Shown here piece after piece: positions 36,851 to 49,094 of a DNA stretch of 64,000 nucleotides. The stretch lies in NCBI GenBank assembly GCA_947579665.1, contig OX388351.1:58040939-58104938 (forward strand), written 5' to 3'. Made by a program: the position numbers and the translations under genes. The notes under the pieces are model-generated. The model was not told where the DNA came from. It did not search any database and worked only from the letters and a program-made list of their open reading frames with translations. The stretch is from Sympetrum striolatum (Eukaryota; Arthropoda; Insecta; Odonata; Libellulidae). Position 1 is the stretch's first letter. Every line of letters starts with the position of its first letter.

Positions 36851-38821
36851 GATAGATAGCATTTGGATGTCTCATAGTGGGATGGCTTGTTTGTTGTCTG
36901 TTAGGGCAGTAATTTCCTAATTAGATAATCTCCCAATATCGAGAATGTCTCGAAATAAGGAGTTTGGCTGTTGATTCTTGTATGTGATAAGTGAATTACG
37001 CACAAGTGTACCCAGTCATACCAAAGGTGTATACAAATTGCATATGGAGCTCTGTTGCAGTAAGATTGCAGGATGAAGTTGCTCTGTTGAGGGTGAAAGA
37101 GGGAGATAGTTGAGGAATAAATGCCTGAAATGACCTGATGAGTGTGAATCAATTCAAAATGTGAATATCTTCAATCCTCGTGTGTGATCTCGTTCAAAAT
37201 ATTGTCATTTGTTCAGATGACAAAGAGATCCTGTCATAGTTGTTCTGTAATATTTCCTCTCCTTCCATATCTATTACATCTTATAGTATCTGTGTATATT
37301 GTACTTCCATCTTTTTAAATTCCCTCAATCTATATTCCTCTGATTGATATACGTATCTATGTAATCCATAAATCTAGCAATTTCTATCCTCTTTGACTGT
37401 CTATATCTGTTGTTTGATGCTAATGTGAATAATGTTTTGCTTTTTGTAATGACCTCTAGTTCAAATTTTAAGGGTATTCTCTCTCTCACTTCTTGAAACT
37501 GTGATTTTCTGTATGTATAGCGAAGGAACTCAAGGTTGATTGTCATCTCGGATTAAAGGACTAAAGCTGCTTCTATGATTCAGTGACAAAAATTGCTAGG
37601 ATTTTTTGTGGCTTGCTAAGTGAGTGCATATTTCCTTACCCTCATGATGTTGCACATCAGTATTGGTTCTGGAGTTGTCTTTGGAATGTTGTCTCAATAT
37701 CAAAATTCTGAGAAGATTTTTTTGAAAGAAACAAATAATTTATGGTTATCAAATTCTTTACGCTTTGGAAACCTTAATGATGAATTTAACTAAATAAAAA
37801 TCTACATATTTTTATTTAGAATTTTGTGGCTTCCATATCTCAACTAAAAATTTTTATTCTGAATTATAACAGTGTATTCGAGGAAGTTAGTACTTACTAG
37901 AGAATATTAAGGAATGTATTGTTGTAAATTTGAATGCCTGTGGAGTTGATTGAGAATTTTTCAAAATTAGATTGATTGTAAGATAATCTATCCAATGATT
38001 TCCTCTGGTTTTATGTTTTATCAAAAAATATCATCTGCATCCCTTTTGCAAGTATTTAATTTAGCATTGCAGAAAACAGTTTTTTTCCAGATTCTCTAAT
38101 GTCTTTCTTGAATACCTGGAACATTGCTCATTTATAAAATTTCATTTCCAAATTCAGTGAGATATTTTGATGCACAGAAAGCAATAACATGCTAACAGCT
38201 ACTGGAAAAATGCCAAAACTGCCACATTTGAAAATGTGAACGTACTTGACTATATATGAGACGTATGTGTAACACATGTTATTGATTTAAAGAATAATAT
38301 TGTTATTTGAATAGTGCCTCATGAAAGTTGAGCCATATTGATTGTTTGAACGTAGAAGAATGATTTTTAAAACTCATAAATGTGTGAATAAAATGATTTG
38401 AGAAAAATAGTAAAAGCCTTTGAAAGGGTTTGTTCATATTAATGTATATGCCATAAGTAAAATGAATTTCAGCCTATTTATTACTTTTATTTAATAAAGA
38501 TGATTCTATTGTCTGTCATAGTGACTATGGAGAATTCCTGTTGTCTTTCATCTGCAAAAAAACTAAAGTTTTTGTTTTGTTGGTGGTGGATGAATTTTCC
38601 TATATTTAGTGCCTCCAAATCCTTCAGTTATATTGCTTGCTTTAATTAAAGCGGTTAACCGTTTTGGAAAACATGTACTGAAATCATTTGATTAGAAGTT
38701 GCCTTGCAACACATTTACAAGGAATAATAGTGAAAGCAGTAATCTCATAGATGGAGACATAAATCCTCACGTGATTAAATGAACAACTAATTTTTAATTT
38801 ACATGCAAGGAATTATTTTTA
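36851..38821. other. Intergenic, nothing recognised
   Basis: AT-rich sequence after the PACS 3' end. Short open frames here (for example 36901-37152) show no domain-like pattern. Confidence 0.5.
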
Positions 38822-38915
38822 TTTGTAATGTCCAATATGATGCAATGCATACCCCAAAATTTGAGTGTCAGAAATAGAAAAATTATTGGCCCAGAAATAT
38901 AATGCCCACCTTAGC
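38822..38915. repeat. Dispersed repeat, second larger copy
   Basis: Related to 32411-32525 (see there). It ends directly at ttagcactaggaggacgg, which may be the start of a piggyBac-like element. Confidence 0.4.
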
Positions 38916-40204
38916 ACTAGGAGGACGGCAGTTTCGGCCTACCTAGAAGTACGGGAAGTGGTCATTTGACTACCTACTTTTAAAATTCGTAATTAAATAC
39001 TTATATGATTTTCAAGGACCTGAATTTTGCATAACTTCTAAGTTTGACCATTACACAAGTGCTGATAAGGTATTTTACCTCTTATTTTGTTTAAATTTTA
39101 ATTAATTAAACAATATGTTGACCGATGTCCTAAATCTGCAGAATTTCATATTCTAGAATATTTTATCTATTCATACTGGACCAATAAAACTCATATTTTC
39201 GGAATAAGTGGAAAAAAGTCCGAATTGTTGATAAAAGTCAGTCACTTTATGCAAATATTGGTAAAAGAAAGTGAAATTTTACCCAAATATTGTTATACCA
39301 TCTGACGGAAACCATATAAAATCACTCGTTCGTGCCTCGGAAAAAACCTCCATCAAATACGATGGCGGAAGAATTTTTCGAATTTCGTTGTGAAATTTTC
39401 CAATCTGTGGTTTTCGTCAATGCCAAATCGTTCTATAACATTTAAAAATTCATTAAAAACATTTTTGCAGGGTTGCCACCATATTAGTTTAATCATTATA
39501 AAATGTTCTTTCAATGTTTTTCTCAGGTAAATCTCAAACTGATATCTCAAGTTTACATTCAATCACCTTTCTTGAACAATTAGAATTAATGTCAAGGGTA
39601 CTAACTTTATAAATCAGGGCTACCAATCGTAAGAACGGATCTCTAAACAGAGAGTTATGCGTTCACAGAATAAATAACTAGAGGGATGTTTTGAGCACAG
39701 ATTTTGTTTCATGTGATTTGTCGAAACTCTTGGGGATCCCAAATAAGTTTATAAACTAATAAGAAGCAGGGTTACTAACATTTTCGGCTGTAAAGTGTAG
39801 GCAGCGATCAGACCTTCATGGATACCCTAGTAATTTATCATGCATTTATCGAGAATGGCCTTTTCTTACTCATATCTCATTCTGTGCTTATCCACTCTGG
39901 TGCTAGTTTTATTACGTTGATTTTTATTTTAGACTTACCTTAATACTTACATCATTCTTAAAATGTTATTTCCTTCCATCATTCGCTAGTTTGCAATAAA
40001 TCCAAGTCATTATAGTAACACTTCATCATCTTCACAATGTAAGGTTTGAAATCATAATAAAGCTTCGCTATTGTTCTTACAAATTAATATTTATTCCTTA
40101 TTAAGAAATGGATTAACATTTTTATATATTTTTTACCGCAGATTCTACACATTGCCACTTTTACAGAGCATATTCCTCTGTATATTTTCACACATCTTCG
40201 AACA

Positions 40205-40280
40205 TTAGTGTCGAAGTTTATAAACCAAAGTTCCAATTTTCCTCAAAAGATGAAATTAGTGTCGAAAGTTATTATATAGT
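40205..40280 (-). repeat. Inverted single copy of the 51-bp minisatellite unit
   Basis: Read on the - strand it gives ttttgaggaaaattggaact then ttataaacttcgacactaat, the same unit as in the array at 40810-41150 but in opposite orientation, about 530 bp away. Confidence 0.8.
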
Positions 40281-40809
40281 ACATTTAATGCATCGAATGT
40301 CAATTCAATTATGGCTATCGATCTCGGTATGGACAATACACGGAGATCGTGACAATTTGACTTTATTTGAGATTTGACAAGAGAGAAAAGAGATATCAAG
40401 ATTCCTTCGATAGAAAGAGGTGATATAATAATTATAATATATTAATAATCGCTTCTTGTCTGGCAATGACGTATGACTTATGTTAGTGGGAGCATCAGAG
40501 ACGATAACAGGAATGAGGGATGTCGGTACGTTATTTTTTACCCACCACTTCCGGATTATACTGCCGATACATTAAATGTAAAAATAATCATTAAAAAAAT
40601 TGCGCATTGCTGGAAAAATTACTGATGTATTAAGGGTAGATTATGATAAAATTTGATGCAAATATCATTGCTACAAGTTGCAATGTATAGGAGAAATTAG
40701 ATGAATAAATACAATGTGAGGTCACCATTCTGCTTTTTGCATACTCAATTTTCGTTTTTCATCGCTGCAAGTGCAATTGAAAATACTTGGAAGAAATTCG
40801 CCAATAATA

Positions 40810-41150
40810 CCATCTCTTGAGGGAAATTGGAACTTTTGTTTATAAACTTAGCCACTAATGCCATCTCTTGAGGAAAATTGGAACTTTTCTTTATAAACAT
40901 CGACCCTTATGCCATCTCTTGAGGGAAATTGGAACGTTTTTTTATAAACTTCGCCACTAATGCCATCTATCGAGGAAAATTGGAACTTTTGTTTATAAAC
41001 TTCGACACTATTGCCATCTCTTGAGGGAAATTGGAACTTTTGTTTATGAACTTCGCCACTAATGCCATCTCTTGAGAAAAATTGGAACTTTGTGTATAAA
41101 CTTCGACACTAATGCAATTTCTTGAGGGAAATAGGAACTTTTGTCGAAAT
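40810..41150 (+). repeat. 51-bp minisatellite, about seven units
   Basis: Unit starts (ccatctcttg) at 40810, 40861, 40912, 40963, 41014, 41065 and about 41115. The core is gagggaaattggaacttttg then tttataaacttcgmcactaatg. The units tend to alternate between cttcgcc and cttcgac and between agggaaa and aggaaaa, suggesting a 102-bp dimer stage. No spacers, so it is not a CRISPR array. Confidence 0.92.
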
Positions 41151-41459
41151 TTTATAAGAAGGAAAATTAAAGATTACGACAAGGAAATAATAAAGAATAT
41201 TTCGGAAACATGCCATTCTTAAATAAGCAATTCTAGCATTTAAGTTAATCAATTGAAATTAATTTTTAAAGAAGCGTGAACATTTTTATAATTCTCTCTA
41301 AAAATGCGGCGGGGAAAGTATGTACTATCGGGCGGGGGCGGTGACGCGCGAGGGAGCGGGAAATTGCTTTTAAACATTGTTTTTAGTAGAATGACCTCGA
41401 AACGCGCTAGAATAGACTTTTCGTATCTACTCATAGAGATCTAAAATATTCTCCAGCAC

Positions 41460-41930
41460 TAAGAATAAGGATCGATTCGTAAGCATAATGAAACTTTTAC
41501 AGTTTGATCACAGAGAAACTCGGAGTCAAGCTCTGAGAGAAGAAAAATTTGCTTTGGGTTCTAGCCTTGGAATACATTTATAACTAACTCCCGAGCCTGC
41601 TACAACCATGACGAGAGTGTTACGGCCGATGAACAATTATACCCTACGAAGTGCTGATGCCCATTCATCCAATACATGCCGAATAAGCCAGATAAGTTTG
41701 GGATCAAGTACTGTGTATTAGCAGACGTGAAGTCAAAATATTGCCTAAATGCATTTCCTTATTGTGGAAAAGATGATGCTAGGGATCAAGGCAGTCTCTT
41801 GGAGAATATGTTGTGCTATGGTTGGCAGAGCCGTTCAAAAACTCCGGTATCAACATAACTTGCGACAATTACTTCTATTCAATCAGCCTCGCTGAAAAAC
41901 TAAGAAAACAAAACCTCATTGGTTGGTACG
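41460..41930 (+). pseudogene. piggyBac-like transposase fragment
   Basis: Translated in changing frames: IMKLLQFDHRETRSQALREE; DESVTADEQLYP; QYMPNKPDKFGIKYCVLAD and YCGKDDA; then LAEPFKNSGINITCDNYFYS and SLAEKLRKQNLIGW. This is the order seen in piggyBac transposases (LRFDDR, TIDEQL, YIPNKPxKYGIK, NVTCDNFFTS, LAxxLLxxxLT). DEQ and CDNYF hold two of the acidic catalytic positions of the family. Several frameshifts and both ends missing make it inactive. Confidence 0.85.
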
Positions 41931-42004
41931 ATCGAGTAAATACTGTATATTCCTTTTTATATTCTAGATTTTTTGAAAATACATTACTTAAAGGTATTAT
42001 TTAA

Positions 42005-44156
42005 TACATAGTTTATGCTGGTATTATTCTAGTTGGAGAGAGAAGATGGAGATTTTTCATATATTAAAAGTTCAACTCATACTTATATTACCTTTGGTAA
42101 ATTACCTTACCTTTTTTTAGGATTAATTGCTCACTGAAATTGATTTATTCCTACTTTTGAGCCTTTGCTTTTGACCTAGTTTAATGTGAGAGAGCTTATC
42201 CAGCTATAGTGTTTAGGCAGTCTGTGTTGTCATTAGGGCATTCCCTTACCAAATTTATTCCTGATTTATGCAATAGTAATCTCTAAAACATTTCCCATGA
42301 TAAAGGTAGTGAAACTGTTTAAATATAAGGAGAATTTATTTTTGATATCTTACAGAAATTGATTTTTTTCTGCTGAATTAATTTTAAAAAATAATCTGAA
42401 ACAACCAGATGATCAAAAGCAGACAAAGCTCAGTGATAAATATATATACACTTGGTCTTCGTGTTAAATTTTTCTATATTTTATTTTTGTAAATTTAAAG
42501 TAAATATTACACTAAAGACCAAAGCTGATACCCAATGTTTCAGGTTAATGCTGAAAAATTGTTGAGGACTTACATAAAATCACTTCAATGAAATGTATAT
42601 TTTAAGCAAAATTTATGAATTTGTGGTTTATTGTATTCTATAAGTTATTATATTGAATTTTTGTCATGTTTTTAGATTACTCAGCCCTTTCACCAAAGCT
42701 GCACTTGGACAAATGAATATGATGGTGACGTTTCCCATAAGTTACATGGAAACAGATACTAAAGGAAATTTAACTTACAAGAGAAGAGAAAGAGTTTCTA
42801 ATCTTTATAAACTACAGTTCTTCAAGACAAGGCAGCTCTACATGGCCATACATATTTTATTTCAGGGCTTACTTTTGATTTTTCATTATTATTACTTTTC
42901 TCTAAATGCTCAAAGTGATGATGGATGGTGACATTGATGTCTTAAATGGCTTATATTGGGAAGAGTTGTGCTATAATGAAATAACATGATTAATTTTATG
43001 AATAGGAATTGTCATACAATATCCCAGTGCATTTACCTAACTTTTAGTGGCTTGTCCTTCACATACATTATATAAGCAATCCTTTGAAAATTCATTTATG
43101 TAAACCTTAAGCCACTGATCACATTAATATACAAATGCACCTGTGGCACAAAATATTGCAATAAATTTCTTTGGTATTTTGATGAACTCCCATAGGTAAT
43201 TTAAATTTTAGGACAATCATTATCGATGATTTCTCTAAATAGAAAATTATCATGGATTTTTTCCTTCATGATGATGGAATTTCCCTAACATTTTCCTCAA
43301 CTTTTGTGGTAAAAACCAATGCGAGAGGAGGAAATTTCTAATAATCCTTATTTATTTAAATTTTTAAATACTTACAGATATTCTCCTTTCTTGGCTCTAA
43401 GAAATTTGTTTTACATTGCATAAAAATATGTGCTGTTTTGCCCATGCCAAGTTCCTTTATCTTAATTTCCCTTTATTTTCTTGTAAAATTTAAATTACTA
43501 AGTATATTAATTTATGATGACTATCCACAAAGTCACGCCTGAGTATATTGATTTTATTGTCAAATTTATCTCAAATATGTCTTCCATAGTGACCTTGAGA
43601 ACAAAACCTACATGAGAAATTATTTTATCTAGTAAATAAGAAGGGAATGGTGATTCTTCTTTGCCTTATCCATAAATGAGGTTTATCAGAGTACCTGCAA
43701 CCTTTTTTTCTTTGAATATAATGTGTAATTATCTTGAAAATTTAGTCTTTCAACACTTGTATCATCTTTGTTAATTACAATCAGTTATATTTTTGCCAAT
43801 AATAGTGACAAGCATTTTTAAGAATCATCTTTTTTATTTTCCTAAATGTGTGAAGAGTATTTTTCCTCTATCTAGTCATTGAAGACACCCGAAAACAGAA
43901 GAATTATAGGTATGAAGCCATTGGTACCCTTCAGTTGCTTTGGTATAGGATATTCAATTTTTTTGAGTGTGTGGCAACCTTTTTCTCTCAATTATAATAT
44001 TAACAGTTTAATACCAACATGGTTTTATAAACTTATTAACTATAATTTTAAGTGGATGCCAAAGTGTTTAAAGTCTATAACAATACATATTCAGTTTTTT
44101 CATTGTTTTATTAGCTCATTTCTACGATTAGAGTTGGTTCATTTTAAAGGTATGTA
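42005..44156. other. Intergenic, nothing recognised
   Basis: AT-rich sequence without recognisable elements. Open frames at 42653-42931 and 43879-44289 have no domain-like pattern; the latter runs into a palindromic element. Confidence 0.5.
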
Positions 44157-44252
44157 TGTTACACCCCAAACGTGTAATTGTCTATTTCATGAAATGGGAA
44201 GGCGCGTTGCCCGATTCATGAAATGGGCAAAAGTTGGGCAATTACACGTTTG
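44157..44252. mobile_element. Palindromic mini-element with 22-bp or longer perfect arms
   Basis: Left arm TGTTACACCCCAAACGTGTA then ATTG; right arm is its exact inverted complement ending GGGGTGTAACA. The roughly 48-bp centre has its own pair gcccgattcatgaaatgggc. The flanking TGTA on each side (44153-44156 and 44253-44256) could be a 4-bp target duplication. No coding capacity. Superfamily unknown. Confidence 0.65.
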
Positions 44253-44829
44253 GGGTGTAACATGTATACATGATGTTCTTCAAAGGTAAATTTAAGAACA
44301 ATGAGTGAAATTTTCTTTAATATTTAATTTAATTTGTTTCCTTTCTATACTAGAAATATTAAAATTCCATAACTAATTTGTAGTACTTCTAAATGCTTAG
44401 TATGTACAGTAGAACCCCGTTTTTACGAACCTCGATTTTACGAAGTGACACAGTTTTACGAACCATTCCGCCGGTCCCGATCTTTGTACATGTAAAATGA
44501 CCTCGGTTTTACGTAAAACCTCGATTTCATGTTTTACGAAGTGAGAAGCCGGTCCCTAGGAGTGAATGAACCCCGGTTTTACGAAGTATTTGAAATGGTT
44601 TTGTCGCACTGAGCTCAATACAATGGGATGACGATCGCCGTAAACAGGAGCAGCTGAATCCAGATTGTCTATGTTGGGAGGACCCTCATCCCATGTAATT
44701 TAGATGGTAAAATGTGTAAATTTTGTGGGATACAAACATATACAAGCGAGGAAAAGTCGCGCGCGTTTAGTCAGAATCTCTGCGCGAGGTGGCCTGTGTT
44801 GTGATATCCCGTGTGCCTATTAGTAAAAT

Positions 44830-47191
44830 AATAGATGAAACATCGCTGACCAAGAAAAAGAGGAAGTCCCTGAGTTTGGTCACCAAAAGGTCAATTGTCA
44901 AGGAAGTACGTGATCGCGGGCAGACAAAAATAGAAATTGCTCAGAAGTAGATATGGCATTTCTTACATTATTGGCAGCAATCGTCAATTCGAGTGAACAA
45001 ATTTTGTGTCACACAACAACATCATTAAAAACATAGTACGTTTAATTGTCGCAATTTGATCAACTTGATAGGCAGCTGTATAATTTCTTTTTTTGAAGTG
45101 TCGTGCGTGCAAATTGCCTATAAGTGGACCAATTCTGAGGGAGAAGGCTCAGGTTTTGGCTCTTAAACTGAAGTGCGACAACTTCAAAGCCTCAAATGGG
45201 TGGCTTGATAGATTCAAGAAAAGATTCGGATCACTTCAATGAAAATCTGTGGAGAAGAAGGAAGCGTCAACAGAAAAGACGTTGAGCAGTGGCATGAAAT
45301 AAACGATGACATTGTGTCTAAATATTCCCCTCCAGATATTTACAACTTGGATGAAACAGGTTTGTTTTTAAAGGCATCACCTGACTCCACCCTCGGGACC
45401 CGTGGTGAAAAATGTCGCGGAGGTAAAAAAATCTAAGGATAGGGTTACAGTAATGCTGATATGTAAACAAGATGGATCTGAAAAGTTGAAACCAGTTGTG
45501 ATTGTAAAATCAAGAGCTCCGTGTTGCTTCAAGAACGTTAACAATTTGCCAGTGTTGTATGAAAGTAATAAAAAAGCATGGATGACAACGGACATTTTTC
45601 AGAAGCAAATTATCTTCTTGCAGAGGAAGAGCGCATGCGAGAATCGCAATGTACTACTTGTACAGTTAATGCCCCAGTTCGTAAAATAAGCGGACTAGTG
45701 CTACCAAACGTCAAAGTACTTTTTCTGAGTCCAAATAGCACCAGTAAGGTGCAACCGCTGGACATGGGAATAATTAACAGCTTTAAAGTCCACTACCGAA
45801 GATTTCTCGTCCAGCACTATCTTCAGACGCTTGGTAAGTTCTATTTCTTTTCTATCATTTTTTGTTTAAAAAATACCTACTCGTCGTCGCAAAGGATTTA
45901 TTTATTATATACATATATCCTTTGCCACCTCCATATTTCCTCTGGAATTAATTAATATTAGCAATATGATAGCCGCCGCAACCCCATCGCAGAACTTTGG
46001 TAAACCTTTTACTTGAATGTAGCATTCCTGTTGAAGTTCTTCGTTGCAGCTGTCATGGAAATTAGTTTAATCAAATAATACTAAATTTGTTGTAATATGT
46101 CACTATTGCTTAAATTTTGATGCATTTTCAGTACGTAATTTTTTAATTAAAAGCGTCTTACGTCGTTAGGTAAGAATTTGCGATCGCGACTTGTGATTTG
46201 TCACGCGAAAAGATCGTTTAAATTACCCGTGAGTAAGTAATTCTCAAAAATCACCGCTAAACGTCAGCATATTAGAACGCATATAAAAAAAGAGGGAGTT
46301 TCAAATTAACTTAAGTAAAGTTCTTAAATGACTTAAAATATTTACGAGCTAGTTTCTTGGAATTCATGGCTGTGAGTTTCATTTACTGTGACTTAAGTGA
46401 GTTTCCTAGGCTTTGAAACAAGGTCTATGCTATAAAGGGAATCAGTATGATCGTAGTCTAATTTTTAAATCCTTTCAATTTGAAGCAAATATACTGCACA
46501 TTGGCTCCTGGAGAGCAATGTGGGTAATGCTCGTGACTCATGAGGAATCACTTCTGATTTCAAATCCTGGTGGGAGCACGTGGGCAAAATGACCTAAGCT
46601 GTCAAAGCGCTTTTAACGAACAACTACTACTATAGTGCACACAGAGAATTGCATGTGATATCTATTGTTTTCTTCCTGAATGAGCTTGTGACTCTTATTT
46701 GTAACAGAAATTAGTTTGATTTCATCCTCATAATTATTTGACAAGTTTAGACCTGCATAGTTTAGCTTTCTGTAAGCAGAGCTTTAGTGCGCATAATTTG
46801 TTGCAGATCAAGCCTCTGATGTGCAAGATGTGCCTCCATGGACATTGCTCCATGCTGTGGGAGGAATTGCCAGAGCATGGGACAGTGTCACTGCAAACAC
46901 TATTTCCAACTGTTGGAGAACAGCTGGTTTTGGTGACACATTAATTATAGAGACAGAGGTCCCACACTACAGGACCTCCTTAGTAAAGAAATGGTACAAC
47001 TAAATCAGTACATCCCAGATGCATCTTCTCATGCTGAGTCATATGTCAAGTGTGACTCTCATGTGATGACACATAACTGCACTGAATTTAGTGAAGACAA
47101 AGAAGATGAGGATGAAGTGAACTTAGATAGCTCTTCTACAAGCAATGAAGATGACCTAGAAGCACCTTCACCCCTACAAGGGATGAATTAA
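44830..47191 (+). pseudogene. Tigger/pogo transposase pseudogene, copy 2
   Basis: Order: HTH ([19 protein letters not shown], near 44855) ending in a stop after KIEIAQK; CENP-B-type HTH ([27 protein letters not shown], near 45130-45230); [20 protein letters not shown] (45339 on); [56 protein letters not shown]; donor gtaagt near 45835; a presumed intron of about 0.97 kb to an acceptor near 46806; and a second exon with ARAWDSVTANTISNCWRTAG (46875 on) and the acidic tail ending at 47191. The second catalytic Asp appears as Val before NAP, and there are frameshifts. Pogo-type transposases cut and paste at TA sites. Confidence 0.88.
46503..46633 (+). mobile_element. Old tRNA-derived SINE carried inside Tigger copy 2
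   Basis: Reads ggctcctggagagcaatgtg...aaatcctggtgggagcacgt...aatgacctaagctgtcaaag...cttttaacgaac and aactactacta. It is collinear with the SINE at 9446-9571 including the 3' tail. Its 5' part is present at the same position in Tigger copy 1, so it is older than the split of the two copies. Confidence 0.7.
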
Positions 47192-47577
47192 GACACAGTA
47201 TAAAAGTGCCTCACAATTTTCAAATGTTTACTGTTGATGTACCTGATTTATTCAATAATTGCCTTTCAGGTATTAAGAAAATCACCTAATCTTTAATTGA
47301 AACTTCCAAAAAAAAAAAAAAATGATGATTATTTTAAAAAGTAAAAAGTTTAGAATTTTTTTCTGTTGTATTCAACATTAAACTGGATATATAATTCATT
47401 TTATTGAAATATTACCTTCCTTTCAATCCCATTTATCTTTATGCACTGTGTTACTGAAACTGGGTTGGTATTGTAGATTCTGATTGCTTGGAAGAAAACC
47501 TCAAATTTACAAAGCCCGAATTTTACAAAGCGCAAATTTTTGGGTCCCTTCAACTTCGTAAAATTGAGGTTCTACTG

Positions 47578-49094
47578 TATTTCAATTCGCCAAAATTTTA
47601 AAATAGAATATGACTTGATGAGCTTAGTACTTAATTCATATTGTGAAGAAGTATTTATAATAGAATGAATGTGGGATCTGCTGCATGAAGCATACACCTT
47701 AACCTTTTATCATAGGGCTTGCATTGGCTATTTGGCTGAATGCATAGACATCTCCCTCACCTCTCATCCCATGGCCTGTGTCTTCAGGATTTTACATCCA
47801 TCAGGTTTGCTAGGTATTAATTGATTGACCAATAAAGCTATGATAAGTTAAATACTTTAAGTATAATTATAGATATCAACTGTAATTTTCTTGTTTATGT
47901 ATTTAAAAAAAACATTTTCCAATGAAAAATGATAAGGAGAATCTTTGCTGGATTTTGTGCAATGACAATGATAAACGCAATCCCTTGCTTAAATCTGGAG
48001 TTTAAATGCTTAATTGATGGGACAGTAACACCATTTATATCAGTTATACATCGTTCACTTTTTCCAGTTCAGATTAAGAGCAAGAAATACCTTTACTGAT
48101 CCATGGCTACTCATCCTATTTTGCCAAACAAACTTACAGATAGAAACAAATCTTTTGATTTTTACCAGAAATTTCCTCTTACTAATGAAGGCCATCAAAG
48201 CTATTTCCTTGAAAAGTTTGCAGTTCTTTCTTATATTAATTCCCAGATTTCTCTGCATTTTTAGCACCTCTTCCCTTTTCACTAACCACTGTTCCTCCCA
48301 GCAATTGATTTCCCATTTTCTTATTGTCCTTCATGCTGTCACCTGACTTCCCCATCACCCTCCTCTAATTTCTCTTTCTTTACCTTGCTTGTTTGTTTTG
48401 TATAAATATGCATACTGGTAAATTTCTTTTATTTGATTATGACAATCTATGCAGCCAGAAAGATTTGGGAAATAGATGCTAGAACGAATCATTTCAAAAA
48501 ATTCATTTTTCCGCAAAGTATACGCGAAAGCAACCATTTAGGAAAATAGAGTCAAGGTGCTTGCACCCCCTGCCACATGCCAAAAGGCGGCTTGCAGGGT
48601 TCTTACATAGACAATATTTTCCTAGATTTCCATAAGAAATCAGCCTCACTCAAATCATCTGCAATGCATTTTTTTTACATCTTGAATATTGAGGCCATAT
48701 CTGGCAGAAGTTTTTCCAGAGATTTTGAGAGTAAATTAGTAAGCACACATTAATGAAATACAATTCCTTCCAACTTTGAAAATATTCTGCAAAATGTTCC
48801 CACAGAATTTTAATTAACATAAGGTATTGTAAATGATAGAGAAAAGTAATTAGCTAAATAAAATTTGGAATGATTTACCACTTTCTGTACCAAGATAAAA
48901 CCTGGGGCTATGATACTAAGAACCTTAATAATGTATCAAACTTCAATTTATAAAGATCTAAGTGGAAAAAAAACACTTTATAATCCTTCATATCAATTAA
49001 AAGTACAAAAATAAGCATGCATTCATGAATAAATATACACAATTCTTATTTCACAAGGTCAGGCAATAAAGATAATGTTCTTACTCTATTTCAA
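47578..49094. other. Intergenic, nothing recognised
   Basis: AT-rich sequence between the Tigger copy and the stop codon of the THAP9-like gene. No clear poly(A) signal for that gene was found on the - strand. The short G/C-richer stretch at 48561-48602 (gcaccccctgccacatgcc) was checked as a possible transposon end without a partner being found. Confidence 0.45.

Larger units (their letters stand above)
38911..42004 (+). mobile_element. Probable decayed piggyBac-like region, borders uncertain
   Basis: The transposase remnant at 41460-41930 is clear. The left limit is a guess from ttagcactaggaggacgg at about 38911, which resembles piggyBac terminal sequence. I cannot find the matching right TIR or an intact TTAA duplication. 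The interior holds a 51-bp minisatellite and an inverted copy of its unit. Confidence 0.35.
44407..47577 (+). mobile_element. Tigger/pogo-like DNA transposon, copy 2 (3171 bp, defective)
   Basis: TIRs CAGTAGAACCCCGTTTTTAC and GAGGTTCTACTG, flanked by TA (44405-44406 and 47578-47579). Similar to copy 1 over its length, in the opposite orientation. It lacks the 126-bp SINE of copy 1 and keeps the internal DDE segment that copy 1 has lost, so the two complement each other in what they show of the original element. Confidence 0.92.

Noticed and set aside
39353..39562. 69-codon - strand ORF near the putative piggyBac start
   Set aside because: No resemblance to piggyBac N-termini or any other domain.
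40810..41150. CRISPR-like array
   Set aside because: Units abut with no unique spacers, and the host is an animal; it is a minisatellite.
43879..44289. 136-codon + strand open frame
   Set aside because: Low-complexity, AT-biased translation that runs through the palindromic element at 44157-44252; no domain pattern.
48561..48602. Terminal inverted repeat of a P element for the THAP9-like gene
   Set aside because: No matching inverted sequence or 8-bp duplication was found on the far side (54.5-55.1 kb).
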